NCBI RefSeq assembly: GCF_905220565.1
Contig: NC_059399.1
Location: 7,657,501 to 7,721,500, forward strand
Reading direction: 5' to 3'
Source: Melitaea cinxia
Taxonomy: Eukaryota; Arthropoda; Insecta; Lepidoptera; Nymphalidae
DNA length: 64,000 nucleotides
Under the pieces are notes generated by a model. That model was not told the DNA's origin and did not search any database. It saw only the letters and a list, made by a program, of their open reading frames with translations. This document shows, piece after piece, positions 50,511 to 62,600 of the stretch (its first letter is position 1; each line of letters opens with the position of its first letter). The position numbers and the translations under genes are program-made.

Positions 50511-50660
50511 ATATTCTTTGTTGCACTTAAAATTTTTGTACAGTTATTTATATACAAATTTAGTTAGCAACGGTGGACTTATCTCTAGAAGAGATAATGT
50601 TACATAGCAGGCTAAGAAAGTGCATTAATGTAGATAACATACAGATTCTTGAAACTAAAA
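50511..50660 (+). repeat. 'ttctttgttgcac' repeat copy
   Basis: Modules atattctttgttgcac, ttttgtacag and acttatctctagaagagata recur at 51310-51415 as ttctttattgcac, catttttgcaaagaactta and gtaagagatctctaccagtc. It looks like the end of a dispersed retroelement. (AT)n flanks both copies. Confidence 0.5.
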
Positions 50661-50692
50661 AGCTAATTAAATAATATTCATAACATCATACA

Positions 50693-50693
<1 letters not shown>

Positions 50694-50751
<58 letters not shown>
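50694..50751. repeat. (AC)n(AT)n compound microsatellite
   Basis: About 13 AC followed by about 15 AT dinucleotides, inside the sequence that separates the mariner halves. Confidence 0.9.
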
Positions 50752-50755
<4 letters not shown>

Positions 50756-51228
50756 TACTACATACACATACACTACTACTTATATAAGATTATACACATA
50801 AATATTATACACATAAATATTACATATATATCTATATAAAATACACATATAATATACATATTATACAATACACAATAAAAGTAAACATTAATGAAAAGAT
50901 ACCTTTTATAGCCGGGCAAAATGATCGGATTTCTAATGTCAACAGCTGATGAGATTAAGCAAGAAATTGAGAATAAGCGGCCAGAATTGGTTCACACAAA
51001 AGATTTGGTCTTTCATCACGATAACGCCCGACCACATACGTCTTTAATACAACCTAATAAAAATCGAGAGAGCATGACAGGAAAATCTTAATGCATGGAT
51101 GCATATATAAATAAATAAATAAATATCTACACAATACACACATGTCATCTGTTCCTAAATAATGTTTGTATTATAGGTAACAGCCGACTGGTATAGCTAC
51201 ATTTTTTTGATAAACATACTTATAAATA

Positions 51229-51231
<3 letters not shown>

Positions 51232-51313
<82 letters not shown>
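51232..51313. repeat. (AT)n microsatellite
   Basis: About 40 uninterrupted AT dinucleotides preceding the ttctttattgcac repeat. A minus-strand frame made of IY runs across it is not a gene. Confidence 0.95.
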
Positions 51314-51316
<3 letters not shown>

Positions 51317-51415
51317 TTTATTGCACTTTAAAAAAAAATCATAATTACAAGTCATTTTTGCAAAGAACTTATTTCTGTAAGAGATCTCTACCAGTCTACC
51401 CATGGTGGTGAGAGA
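51310..51415 (+). repeat. 'ttctttattgcac' repeat copy
   Basis: Second copy of the repeat at 50511, directly after a long (AT)n tract and before a SINE. Contains gagatctctaccagtctacc and catggtggtgagag. Confidence 0.5.
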
Positions 51416-51436
51416 AGATATAAATAAATATTTATA

Positions 51437-51530
51437 TTACACCCAGACTCGGGGTGGGAATCGTACTCACAACCCTCGGAGCAAAAAGCAGGGTCACTAC
51501 AAACTGCACCAACGGGCTAGTCGAAAGTAT
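51437..51530 (-). mobile_element. Second SINE family copy
   Basis: Contains cccagactcggggtgggaat, cgtactcacaaccctcggag and gcagggtcactacaaactgc, minus orientation of the family at 14196, with the same end as the copy at 58975. Confidence 0.55.
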
Positions 51531-53694
51531 ATATATATATACTTTCAGGACAGTAATCCTGAGTTAATTCAAGAAAAGATTTAGAATTTTGAGTCTCGAA
51601 ACTTTCCGAAACAAAGCTCTGTAACATGTGTGTCCATTCTATTTCTAACAAATTCAAATTGTGAATATTTAATTACCTATTAGTAATTTTTTAAATATAT
51701 CTCTATCTTTTTTGTTTTTTAAATAAACTATTCTTAAGAAATATAATTTTACAACAGATATAATCATCTCAATATTCAACATACTAGATCTGTTATTTAA
51801 CGTATAACGGATGTAATATTATTTTATACAACCGCAAACTTGATTGCCTTCTACTGAAGTGAGCCCATGATTTTTATGCTTCATAAAACGGCTTACATGC
51901 CGTGACAATGGCCACAAAACAAACAATAATGAAGTATAAATATGATTCTACGTAACAGTTGTGGCAAACATATATTATCATACCTTAAAATATTGTAGAA
52001 AATAAAAATCTCCCTTATTAAATACAGCGGAATGACGTAGTAAAGCGTAGTCTAATTTTAAATAGCTCTGATTAAGAAAATAACTTTTCGAAGTCCTATT
52101 TGAAATAATGTATTTAAAAATATTCATAGATCGTATTAATCGCGTACCTCTGTGGGGATATGTAAATTTGAATTACAAAAGGCTCTATGTACCAGGCAGT
52201 ACCAATTAATAATAACAAGTAAAATACAAAAAATATATATAATAATTTCTGCTTAGGTCAATATATCCCGTATATAACTTAATAAAGTCAAGTTAATTTA
52301 GTTAATACATTAATATTTAAAACAAATGTATTATGAATCACGTGTCATCCACTTCAAGTTAAAAAATCTATTTGAACTAGAGTTGGTTACATTTTTTTAA
52401 AATTAAGGATTGAAAATATAAACACGTACCTACTAGCTGTTTCTTGTAGTTTCACTCGCGTAGAAATTCATAAAATTTACAAAGAGGTGCTAAATAGTCG
52501 AATACGTATTTATGTATTTGTGATTAAAGCCTAAGTATAAAGTTTCATTTTTCTAACTCCATTCATGACCGCGATCTAAAAAACTTAATAAACCGCGAAG
52601 AAATCCGAAAAACGTTGTTTTGTACAAATTTCAACCCCTATTTTATCGTTTCAAGAGGAGAATGTTCAAAAACGTTCCAATACATATTTATTCATTTTTA
52701 ATCAGCAGTCCAAAAATATAGTTTTATGTTTCTAACTATAAAATGATTGACTTAAAATAGAAATTAACAACTCTTTGTTCACCAGCTAGGAGGAATAATT
52801 TTTCAAATCCGTTTGTAGCGGATGTCTACTAACTACAAAGTTGTAGCATTTGAAGCACTAAAAACAAAGGACTTTTATAAAAAAAAAGTAAGTACGCTTA
52901 GACCTACTAACGTTAACTAACTGATAACTATCAATTGAATTCCAAGCTTATAATTATGTCAAGCGGCTATCGATGTTTGGTGATGAGTGAATGTCCTAAC
53001 GATTTCACATCTAAATGTAAATATAGATAGTAGTACTAGTGCAAACTAATAGTAAGTATTGAAAGAGTATTCAATTTATATTCACCAGCTATATCATTTG
53101 TATTATGCTTATCACTAAAACACAATAAATTACAATCAGAAATTGTTAGTCTGCGGTTAATTTCAAACAAAGGTATTTGTTTTATAGAACAATGTTGGTG
53201 TTTGTATTCCAAATATTCAGTTTCCACATGATGTGTGACCACGAAATCAATTTAGCCTATGTATAATATAAATATTAAGTTAAACTTAACACTGTAGGTA
53301 CTATTTTTGTGCTAGAAAAGAACATTTTAATAAATCTCTACGTCTTCAACATTATTTAATATAGTGCTTAAATGAAAATATATACGCAGGTAGGTAAATA
53401 TTTACGTCATTAACGACGATAGTCTATAAATCGATAAGAGTGGGCGACAGGAACAGATATTTATACCATACTATAAAAAAAAAATAATCTTCTATATTAT
53501 TTATTCACATCTTTTTATATTAGTTTATCGTAAGGTTATGTATTTTGTATAAGTATTAGTATACACATATGTTCTTGTAAGGTTATATTTTAGACGTATT
53601 AATATATAGAAGCTATAAGTCCACCTATGCTACTACACAGTCTGTAACCATCTTTACAACTACACGATACACGTTAAACTATGTTTAATTTGTA

Positions 53695-53908
53695 TCATGT
53701 AGTTAAAACTACTGCGTAGTGCGAAGGTATACTTTGGGCGTTTATGTAAACAAGGTCAACATTTTTAGAATTATTTGAGAAAGTAGAATCATTAAGGGAA
53801 TCAATAGACAGGGAAGTACTATGGAAGCTTTCGTTGGTTGAAGAGGATGCGCTTCGACTGATGGAGGAGACGCCATAACCCGAACAACAATCAAAGAATT
53901 CGTCCCTA
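53695..53908 (-). pseudogene. Unexplained coding-like frame (retroelement fragment or stray exon)
   Basis: After an acceptor-like gattgatag the minus-strand frame reads DEFFDCCSGYGVSSIS, a Ser-rich stretch (SASSSTNESFHSTSLSIDSL), then NVDLVYINAQSIPSHYAVVL and a stop. The end resembles the start of the endonuclease domain of CR1- or Jockey-type retroelements, where a Ser-rich linker precedes an 'INAQS' strand; this favours a small retroelement relic. Alternatively the acceptor is phase 2, the same as the exon at 57812, so it could be an alternative terminal exon. Neither is proven. Confidence 0.35.
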
Positions 53909-56195
53909 TCAATCAAAATAAATATATGTAATAAAATTGCAAATACGCATAAGCATATATACTAAATTAAAATGTTACAAACAAATACTTATTAGGTACC
54001 GGCAGTTCATGCACTGATTTAAAATAACAAAACTAAACATTAACACAACGAGAAAAAACGTCAGTGGCGTGTATAAAGTTTATAGACAGGATAGGCAGTC
54101 AAAAAAAATGAACAGCCACTCTGCACTTACTTTCTCGCAATTTTTTCCTAATTTATTTTATTGTTGGGAATAGAGGCTTTTAGATAATTTCAAGAACAGA
54201 CAAGTAAATTATTGGAAACGTAAAGTGCATTTATACTAATAATGCAGGCATACAAATACACGTACAGCAACCAAATGATACCTATCAAACAAATTAGTTA
54301 CTAGATCGACATAGTCATCTCATAAGGCCGGCACTCTGATAATTTCGTTTGTGTCAAACATAGGAAATCATTGATAACACTATTAATTAGTTACGAAATT
54401 GTATGCTTAATGAAAGTACTTGCTTATTTATTAATAAATGAAAAATTATAACGTCATTGTTATTTATGTGTTAAATCGATACGCCTGAACAATTTTTATT
54501 TTATCTGTAAAATCGAACGTGTTGAATTTCGATGCACTATTTACTTTCATAAAACACACGTCTCCGTTACATATATATTTCACAAGTAAACTTATTCATC
54601 ACTAATATATTAATATTTTCACTAATAACAAGAACAAAAAATTAAAAGTGAATTGTCATAATATTACTCTGTGGGATGTTGCGATTACGCGACCGTGTCA
54701 AAAATCATAATTATTAGTACAAACGGTATCGAATTCAAGACAATTTAATTCGACGGGTTATTCTTAGGCTGTGCCTAGTTTCGTTGTTAAAGGGACCAAT
54801 GTTCAAAACACAATCCTTTGTTCCTATTCCATATGACGCGCGCGACATTATAAAATTGTAGGATTATATAATGTCTTACTATCATTGCTAACATTTGTTA
54901 TGCGATCATAGGCAGAAGTTTCATAAAAGGCCCGTCGTCGATGCGTACGAAGCGCTGATATCGCATATATGTATGACGGCGGGTTTTTTTGAAAAAAAAT
55001 TAAATTGAATTATGATTTATGTCTTTTTCAAAAATATGTATTCAAAAATAATTGTAATATTCATGTTTTATATATCATTTTTAGTAATATACCTAGGTAG
55101 GCAGTGCCTTTCTGCCTATATGAAATGCACGCTACGGAATAACATAAATATATATTTTTTTATTTTAAATTACAATCACGCTGATAAAAAATAGTCACGA
55201 AAACATGAAAGCTTTCGTTTTAAGAAAGTATTAATATTACATTTATACGTTAAATAGTTATTAATAGAGCAATCTTTGTATTAGCGACGATTCCTTTCAT
55301 TTACATTGAGATAATTACTATAAATGATCATGTAATTGCTATAACTTGCTTGTTTTACCATCTGTTTTTTTTTTAATTTAATACACCTAAAATAAGCATA
55401 TTTGATATGTTCACTTTACTAGAAATTGATAAAGCAATAGCTATTATTTTGTTAAATAGATATCATTTATATCTTTTTCAGCTACAGTTTTACCTAATTT
55501 TAGAAGGTGAACGTATACTCGGATCCAATTTACCCTGTTCCCGGATTTTTACACAGTAAATTGAGTTACAAATGGCATGTGAGTTAGTGACCCTTTATAA
55601 ATAGATTGTTTTTAAAATGGTTTATAACAAATTTTTTTATTTACAACCGATTTTCAGATTTTAATGGCTTCAAAAGTAAAATTAGTAATCAACTAATAAT
55701 ATAATAATATTAATTTTCTTTTTGTTGTAAATTGTGTGAATGAATATTTTAGAACCCTATATTGGAAAGAGATAAATATTAATGAATGATAATTTTTTAA
55801 ACATCTTTGTCTAAGAGAAGGAGGAGAGAGCAAGCTATAACTAATAAATTGACGAAGTGATTTATTGATTCTCTTCGATTCTGTTATCACATGAAATTTG
55901 ATAGGATACTGACTAAGTTTTATAATTAAAAAATGCCGCTAAGTAAATTTTCCGTCCAACGCATGAGTAATGTTGATTAGAAAACGTATCAATCAAAATC
56001 TAAAACAATCAAATGATTGAACTAATATAATAATAAATATATAAAAATATTTCTTTGTGATAATGACGGCGTACATATTTCAAAATAAAATTATAAAGTA
56101 ATAATTTATAAAAATTAATAAAAAAAAAAAAAAAAAAATAATAATTAAAAGTAATTAAATTTATAAAAATATTAAATTCGGCGTAAATATTACAG

Positions 56196-56345
56196 TGTGC
56201 TGCGTGGTTACAGCAGTAAAAAGTATAGCTACCTCCTCTCTTCCCGTGGGTGTCGTAAGAGGCGACTAACCACCATGGAACTTAAAAAGCCGACTGATGG
56301 CGGGATAACCATCCAACTACTGAACTGGCTGAAGACAGGGGAGCA
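56196..56345 (+). mobile_element. RTE-type repeat fragment (left half)
   Basis: Contains tcttcccgtgggtgtcgtaa, gaggcgactaaccaccatgg and ccgactgatggcgggataac, the left half of the family in plus orientation. The right half is missing. Confidence 0.65.
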
Positions 56346-56681
56346 ATATTATTTGACCCATTTAAAGGATTATTTTAACTTTTAAATATCACGGTAATCG
56401 ATCTTAAGGAATAATCTCCAATCGCATCACGCACACACACACACAATTTTTATAATACAATTAACACATTTTTTTTTGTTATAAGGCAAATTTTGAAAGT
56501 TGCTATTCAGTTCAAAGCAAAATATGTTCGTAACAAAATATTTTTGATATATAGGAGAATCTTAATTTAGAGCGGATGGATGAGTCGTAATTATAACTAG
56601 CTTATTTACTGAGGAATTTTGTTGACTGTAGTAAAAAAATATATTAAATTAAAACTCAAAGAAACGGAGCAATAACTAAAA

Positions 56682-56753
56682 TAATTAATATTTAATAAAT
56701 ATTTAATAAATAATTAATATTTAATAAATCATTAATATTTAATAAATAATTAA
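56682..56753. repeat. A/T tandem repeat
   Basis: The unit ttaatatttaataaat recurs about four times with spacers of a few bases. Simple AT-rich sequence without other features. Confidence 0.75.
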
Positions 56754-57589
56754 TTTTAGATTTTTTAAAAGTTATGAGATTTCTTAACATAATATTTTGT
56801 CGAACGATTGTGATCCTGTCGGCTAACAGCTTTATGAAATTGAAAACAAGAGTTTTTTCAGAAGACTTTCGTTGAAGAAGTTTTTATATTGAAAAAAATC
56901 CTTAAACCTACGCTCACAACATAGCGATCTATTATTAAAAAAAAGGTTTTTTAAATGTTCCTATAAAAAGGTAAAATCACTACAAGTATAAAAAAAAACA
57001 TTTAATTTTTTTTCCTTTAAGGCGCATATACAAATTGTCGTAAGAGGATTGTGTTTCATTGAAAGGAATATTCTATTATCATAATATTTAGCATACATTT
57101 ACGAATATGGAAAAATATAAAATGTTTTCATTTTTAAGTAAAATACAAAATGTGGTAACAATAAGCCCGTGATTGTGATGTTTCACATCAGTAGTACAAA
57201 AACTGTATGAGTTGTTTGATGATAAAAATATATAATACTTTAAATATTTGAATTAAATTAACTTCTTTATTATTAACAATTCAGAATATATATAATCAAT
57301 ACCTTAATCTATGACTTATATATAGCATTTATTATATTATAACACATTTATACTTTATTATAACACATTTCCATGTGTTTTCATTTGATTTAAATTTTAA
57401 TTATTATATTTTCTATCGCTACTGTGTAGTAGTATAAAGACATTTTTTCAGATATTAAAACAAATATATAATTCCAGTATTTTTTAATTAAAATTATTGT
57501 ACGAATCGGTGTACATTAATTTTATTATAATTAGAGTTACTTTCGGTGTTCTTTAAGGACAAGGTAAAGCTTTAGAAACATTTTCATAC

Positions 57590-57812
57590 CTTATTAAGTT
57601 GTTCGTCAGCTTTTCCAAGTATTACTTCACAGCCTTCCCGATGCGCGAAAAGTTTTCGTGCTTGTACTTTCATGTGGAAAGTCTTCTCAATGAGTGGGGT
57701 GGCCACCACCCTCTCTAATGACGAGGAGGCATTACTGTATCCTACGACATCAGCTTCAACTTCCTGAAGTAGTGTCTCCCACGTGTGGAAAAGGGAAGAC
57801 GGACAGCTTGCT
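57590..57812 (-). CDS. Exon of large F-BAR-like gene (first visible, residues 1-74 of visible protein)
   Basis: This 223-bp exon enters in phase 2 after a polypyrimidine tract and cag, and leaves in phase 0 at AAG|gtatg. It encodes 74 residues of acidic and basic helix, including SLFHTWETLLQEVEADV and KVQARKLFAHREG. An aromatic S-x-W stretch followed by long amphipathic helices is what the middle of FCH/F-BAR domains looks like (compare the SW segment of Fes/Fer). F-BAR proteins form curved dimers that bind and bend membrane and link it to actin. The N-terminal F-BAR helix must lie on an exon beyond the right edge; none was found at 57813-64000. The family call rests on the joined exons, not on this one alone. 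The orthologue is not recognised. Confidence 0.85.
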
Positions 57813-58489
57813 CTGTGTAAGAAAAAAAATGTCACTGTAAGTATTACGATTTTCACATTAGGATCTGTTTCACTGTTAAAATCACTTGTACATAAGATGC
57901 CGATAGCTAATATTAGCAGAAAGTAAAACAGGCTCTAGGTTCTGTTTTGTTTCAACTAAGAAGTAACAATTTTGTTCTTCTTTTTCTTTAGGATTAATAG
58001 AGCTAAAATTTTAGGATGAACAGATTGCAAATAAGTATTTAGAGTGAAATGCAATGGTGAAAAAAGAAAACCTAAACTTTTGTCTGTTTGATATTAATCT
58101 AAGTCAGATAGTTTAATAGTTAAAGTTTTACGAATTATTACTAGTTAAGAATTATTACTAGTTACTATTATTAGTTTTACATTACGAAAAGAGTTAATTT
58201 TGTATAACTTCGTTGCCGTAGTTATAGTGTTGTTAACACTATCGCAATCGCATATCGCTGTAGAATATTAGTTATGAAATGTTTTACAAGCAGTCGGAAT
58301 ATTCGCTTTTATATTACTCAATTACGAATAGAACGTATATGTACGGAATACAATTTATCCCTACGCAAATAAATTTTATTTTTATAGTTGGTTTACAAAA
58401 TCTTTGAATTTGATAATTTGTCAAAATTAACCCTGCGACATAGTAAGAAGTTTTGCAAAGAACAGGTAGATGTGTACAGCTACAGCGAT

Positions 58490-58760
58490 GGCCCGACGTG
58501 AAGGCGGACTGCACTTCTTGCAGAAACTGTAGAAGGCCGAGGCTAAACGTAGTTGAGCATAACGCCTTCGGCAGTGACTGCTCTATCCGAAGGAGGGGGA
58601 ATGACTTAGCGAGGTCCTAGAAAACGTATTAATAAGGGTGCGATGAACTACGCGGTGCCATTAAATTGTAGAGCCCCAGGAAAGTGCCCTAGCTGAAATA
58701 GCGTGGGAGAATCTGCGATCGCCCTTGTTCCAATAGAAACTTTAAAACTTTCTTTGTAGT
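58490..58760. other. GC-rich unexplained block
   Basis: About 270 bp with raised GC (for example ccttcggcagtgactgctct and tgcgatgaactacgcggtgc) in AT-rich surroundings. No long frame and no relative elsewhere in the window. Confidence 0.35.
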
Positions 58761-58796
58761 AAAGACTATGAGACAATAAGACAAGAGGTAAGGAGT

Positions 58797-58950
58797 TGGA
58801 TGGTTATCCCGCCATCGGTCGTCTTTAACTGTTCGATGGTGGTATTGAACCTGTTATATCCCTTAGTCACCTCTTACGACACCCACGTGAAGAGACACTC
58901 CTCTCTTATTACTTTACAGCTATATTCTTTACTGCCGTAATCACACAGCG
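58797..58950 (-). mobile_element. RTE-type repeat fragment
   Basis: Contains ggttatcccgccatcggtcg and cctcttacgacacccacgtg in minus orientation, ending cgtaatcacacagc. A tRNA-derived SINE follows directly at 58975. Confidence 0.65.
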
Positions 58951-58974
58951 AAATATACAAATAAATATAAATAT

Positions 58975-59060
58975 TATGCCCAGACTCAGGCGGGAATCGA
59001 ACCCACAAACCCCGGAGCAGGAAGCAGGGCCACTACAAACTGCGCTAACGTAGTAATATA
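58975..59060 (-). mobile_element. Second SINE family copy
   Basis: Contains atgcccagactcaggcggga, atcgaacccacaaaccccgg and cagggccactacaaactgcg. The inverted B-box (gggaatcgaaccc) is well kept. Confidence 0.6.
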
Positions 59061-61436
59061 AATAGCCTTGTAAATAACTAGTTTTATTAATGATATTGTC
59101 TATCATTAGTACTTAAATAATATTTTAAGCAGCTGTAACAAAAAAGACAGAATGTAATCCAAAATAAGTTAAAATGAATAAATGCTTGGAATATAAAATA
59201 GAAAGTAAGTGTAGATAAGCGTAGCCATAGTGTATTTAATTATATCTTTAAAAAAATTCTTTGCTTCATTTGTTTGCACCATGCTTTTTCTTTTAAATAA
59301 AGGAACAAAAGAATGTAAGATTAGATTAAGAATTAATACGAGTAGTTACAATAAAATTTAGTTTGTAAGTTTTAGTGAGTCCACAAGTGAAATCATAAAA
59401 TGTTAATAAAATTTTTGTGTCTTTCCTTCATCTAGTAAATAAAGTGTAAAGTTTGGCTTAGTAAACAGATGAGAACTCAGCCTTAGGGTAACAGATGATG
59501 AATGATAAAAAAATACAGTCTGAAGCATTAAAGTGCGAGAGGCATGAAAACGAGAGTTGGTATGAATGAGTCTAAGAAAAAAACTCCTTCTTCTGATGAA
59601 ACTTACGTGATGGAGGTTTAGCAAAAAAACATTAATACTGCTCATAACGTAATTGTAATAATAATAAAAATATATCCACGCATTCTGCACAATTTATAAA
59701 ATGGAGTATCGGCAATAAAGTGGAAAGCTTTCAAGATAATGGAATCGCATATATAATGAAGGTGGTTTTTCGTGTATTATATTTAAAAATTGTATAATGC
59801 ACCTACTTATAATATTAATATAAGGTATATATGTAATATGAATGTAATATTAGACATTTATTATAACCATTAATTATATATTTATAATGTGATATGATTC
59901 GATGCCATAAATTTATAATAAGAACATAAAATATTCAAAACTGAATCATTTAAATTAAATTTTAAGCATTATCGAAATAAGTAAGCGGCTTTTCATCAAG
60001 AGGAAAATACGATTGAAAACATGAGCTTCCAATTAATTAATGCCAAGTTGTCTATTTATATTGAAAAAATATATATGTACGTATGTATAGGATTTTTTAT
60101 AAAAGAAGCCAGCTGCTCAAAATCATCGAATACAGAATAAGTATGTAATTTTTGTTTTGTTTTAAAGCAATCTCTTCTGCCCGGAATAACAGCTTTTAGC
60201 ATTTTATTGCTGACATACCGACAGCAAAACTATCTACCGGATCCAATTGTGTTTGTCGAATCATCCATAAATCGATTGGAGTGTACACACGAAACTAACT
60301 AAATCGGTTTAGCCGCTTAGGAAAAGTAAGATGACAAACACACAGAAGAATTATACATATTAAGATATAAACTTAGTTTTATAAATAACTTGTTAAAGTT
60401 TTCTACCTCTATAATAATATTAGACTAAAGTTTATTATAAGGGCTTTATCGAACACAAATATAAATATGTTGATACGATTGTATTGCTGCTGTATTACTA
60501 AATTTTAAAAACCTTGAACGTGATCATTTTAGTTGCTGATTGCTATCATTTCATGTTAATGAATTGCGATGTCAAATTATTTTTAAGTAATGAATTTTAT
60601 TGAGAAATTTTTTAAATAGTTCTATTACAACAATAATTTTAATTTTTTTATTATTATTAATAATCTTTAGCACATACAAATATAAGTGAAATACTCTGAA
60701 TGAGGTAGATGACGGCGACTCACGTAGCCAATATTATAATAATTGAGTTGAGAAATTTACACAGTTCATTTCCCTCGGGTAAGCAATTTGGAAAACAACA
60801 AAATTGTTAAACCAACTCAATTGTGATTGACACCCGATATACTTCGTTTATAAATTATTAAGTTTGAGTTAAGTGAAATCTAATACAATTCTTGTCGATC
60901 AAAATTTATAATATTAATAATTATTAATATTATTTACGTTTTCACTAATAATCTAAAGTGTAATGAATATTTCTTCGAAAAACAAATTTCGTTTTGAGTG
61001 GCAATTTATTTTTTAGAATGAACTTGAGCGATCAAGGTTAAACCCTGTACAAAGTGCTCTCTACAGTGATGGACGTGCTGAAGTACCGAATCACCGCCGT
61101 CTGTCCGATGACTCGTTAACGTCAAATCGGCTTAAAATTTATTTCAATTAACAACATATACAGAATATGGCAGCGTATACGAGGAATATATTATTCTGGC
61201 ATGATTTCTTTTAAAATAGTTGCTCGAGGATTTATCTCATTATATTTAACAACTCGATACAACAATAATAAAAATTATAAAGGTTAGGTTGGTGGAAACT
61301 GTCCACGTAGTGGGTCCAAGTACTTTAAATCCCACCACACTAAAAGAAGCAATAATATTTTTCATCACACTCTCAAGCTTATGAAGGGGAGATAAGGGAT
61401 GCCAATATATAACAATACATCACTCATCATCATCAT

Positions 61437-62600
61437 CACTTCAGCCTATCGCAGTCCACTGTTGGAACAAGGCCTCCACAAGTTCGCGCCAAAAATGGTG
61501 TTTGTAGACTATAAGAAAACCATTGATTGGTTGAAAACCAAGAAACCACAAAGCCATTGATTGGGTGGGCTATGTTGGGGTCATTGCAGAGATACCGGTT
61601 TGACTATGGGTATATTCGAGTGTTGTAGTGTTTGTACGGAAACTTCACCATGTCCGGTCTAGATACAGAATCAGACTACGAAGTCATCTCAATTGTAGCG
61701 CGGAGTGCATCAAGGACATGTTATCTCATCGAAGCTTTTTATCTGCACATTGAAAGACGCCTGTAAGTTTCTGGATTAGGATGGACTTGTCAATGGCAAG
61801 CATGTCACTCACCTTCGGTTTGCTAATGACATAATCGTGATAGCAGAGACTCTGGATGACCTTAATACAATACTTCTCGACCTTAGCAGAGTTGCATAAC
61901 AGGTTAGCTTTATAATGAATATGAGCACGGTAAAAGTCATCTCGAATGCCCATGTTTAGCCTCACCTTATCATTGTTGAGAGCTCTGTACTCGAAAGTGT
62001 AGACGAATATATTTACGTAGAATAAACTAGTAAACAATATAGGTCCCATTTCGAGAAAAAGGTGGTCAGGTGCCGAATTCAACTCAAATGGGTAGCGTTT
62101 GGGGAATTCTGCGATGTCTTTTCGTCCAGTCTTCCTCAATGCCTAAAGACCAAGGTACTTGAACAGTGCGTGTTTCCAGTGATGTCATATGGAGCAGAGA
62201 CCTGGTCGCTAACTATGAGCCTCATAAGAAAGCTCATGATCACTCAGCAGGCGATGAACAGAAGTATGCTTATGGTCTTTCTGCGCAATCACATAAAGAA
62301 TGAGAAGATTTATAAAAGAATTAAAGTAACCGACCTAGCAGAAACAGATCGCAAATCTAAAGTGGTAATGGGCGCGGCACATAGCCGACACATGACCGAT
62401 GGACATTAGAGTCCTAAGGTGTTAGAATGGCGATTTTGAACCGATAAGCGCAGCGTTGGAAGACCCTCGACTAGGTTGACAGATGACATCAAACATGCCG
62501 TTGGAAGCCGCTAGATGCAAGTGGTGTTAAACCGCGAAAGTTGGAAGATCTATGTCCAGCAGTGGACGTCCATTGGTTGACAATGCTGATGATGTTTTAA
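61437..62600 (+). mobile_element. Decayed RTE-clade non-LTR retrotransposon
   Basis: Plus-strand translation, with several frameshifts and stops, gives the reverse-transcriptase core and C-terminal part of an RTE element: FIDYKKAI near 61502, GVHQGHVISSKLF near 61702, HLRFANDIIVIAETLDDL near 61810, then an intact run from 62062 with CLKTKVLEQCVFPVMSYGAE and TWSLTMSLIRKL. The catalytic FADD box has become FAND, and the G-x-RQGD box is also altered, so it is inactive. The 3' end has atgtccagcagtggac and gctgatgatg, the RTE-type tail. A minus-oriented repeat piece of the same family lies at the left edge (61437-61500). Open frames on the opposite strand are shadows. Confidence 0.8.

Larger units (their letters stand above)
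49960..51085 (+). mobile_element. Mariner transposase remnant split by an insertion
   Basis: The N-terminal half (49980-50326) translates to SVRVAQNWFKSFQSGNFDVK, then THLKKAGYKKKVD and LHELTERNL, mariner helix-turn-helix and linker motifs. The C-terminal part (50925-51070) gives KQEIENKRPEL and the catalytic block FHHDNARPHTSL. About 570 bp between them is foreign: an RTE-type 3' end (50355-50470), a 'ttctttgttgcac' repeat and (AC)n(AT)n. The mariner therefore predates the RTE-type insertion. Stops and frameshifts in both halves make it inactive. Confidence 0.75.
44469..57589 (-). other. 13.1-kb intron of the F-BAR-like gene
   Basis: A phase-0 intron packed with repeats: a GC-rich 70-bp array (44815-45480), (GT)n and (GC)n tracts (45611-45743, 46341-46388), a SINE (47141-47300), long (AT)n runs, a split mariner (49960-51085), SINE and RTE-type pieces, and an unexplained minus-strand frame at 53695-53908. 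54000-56190 and 56760-57580 are AT-rich with no feature found. Confidence 0.7.

Noticed and set aside
53036..53242. Minus-strand frame as a second exon after 53695
   Set aside because: The only good acceptor upstream (tacatag at about 53260) is followed at once by a stop in this frame, and there is no supporting motif.
61726..62139. 137-codon minus-strand frame
   Set aside because: It is the antisense shadow of the RTE reverse-transcriptase relic.
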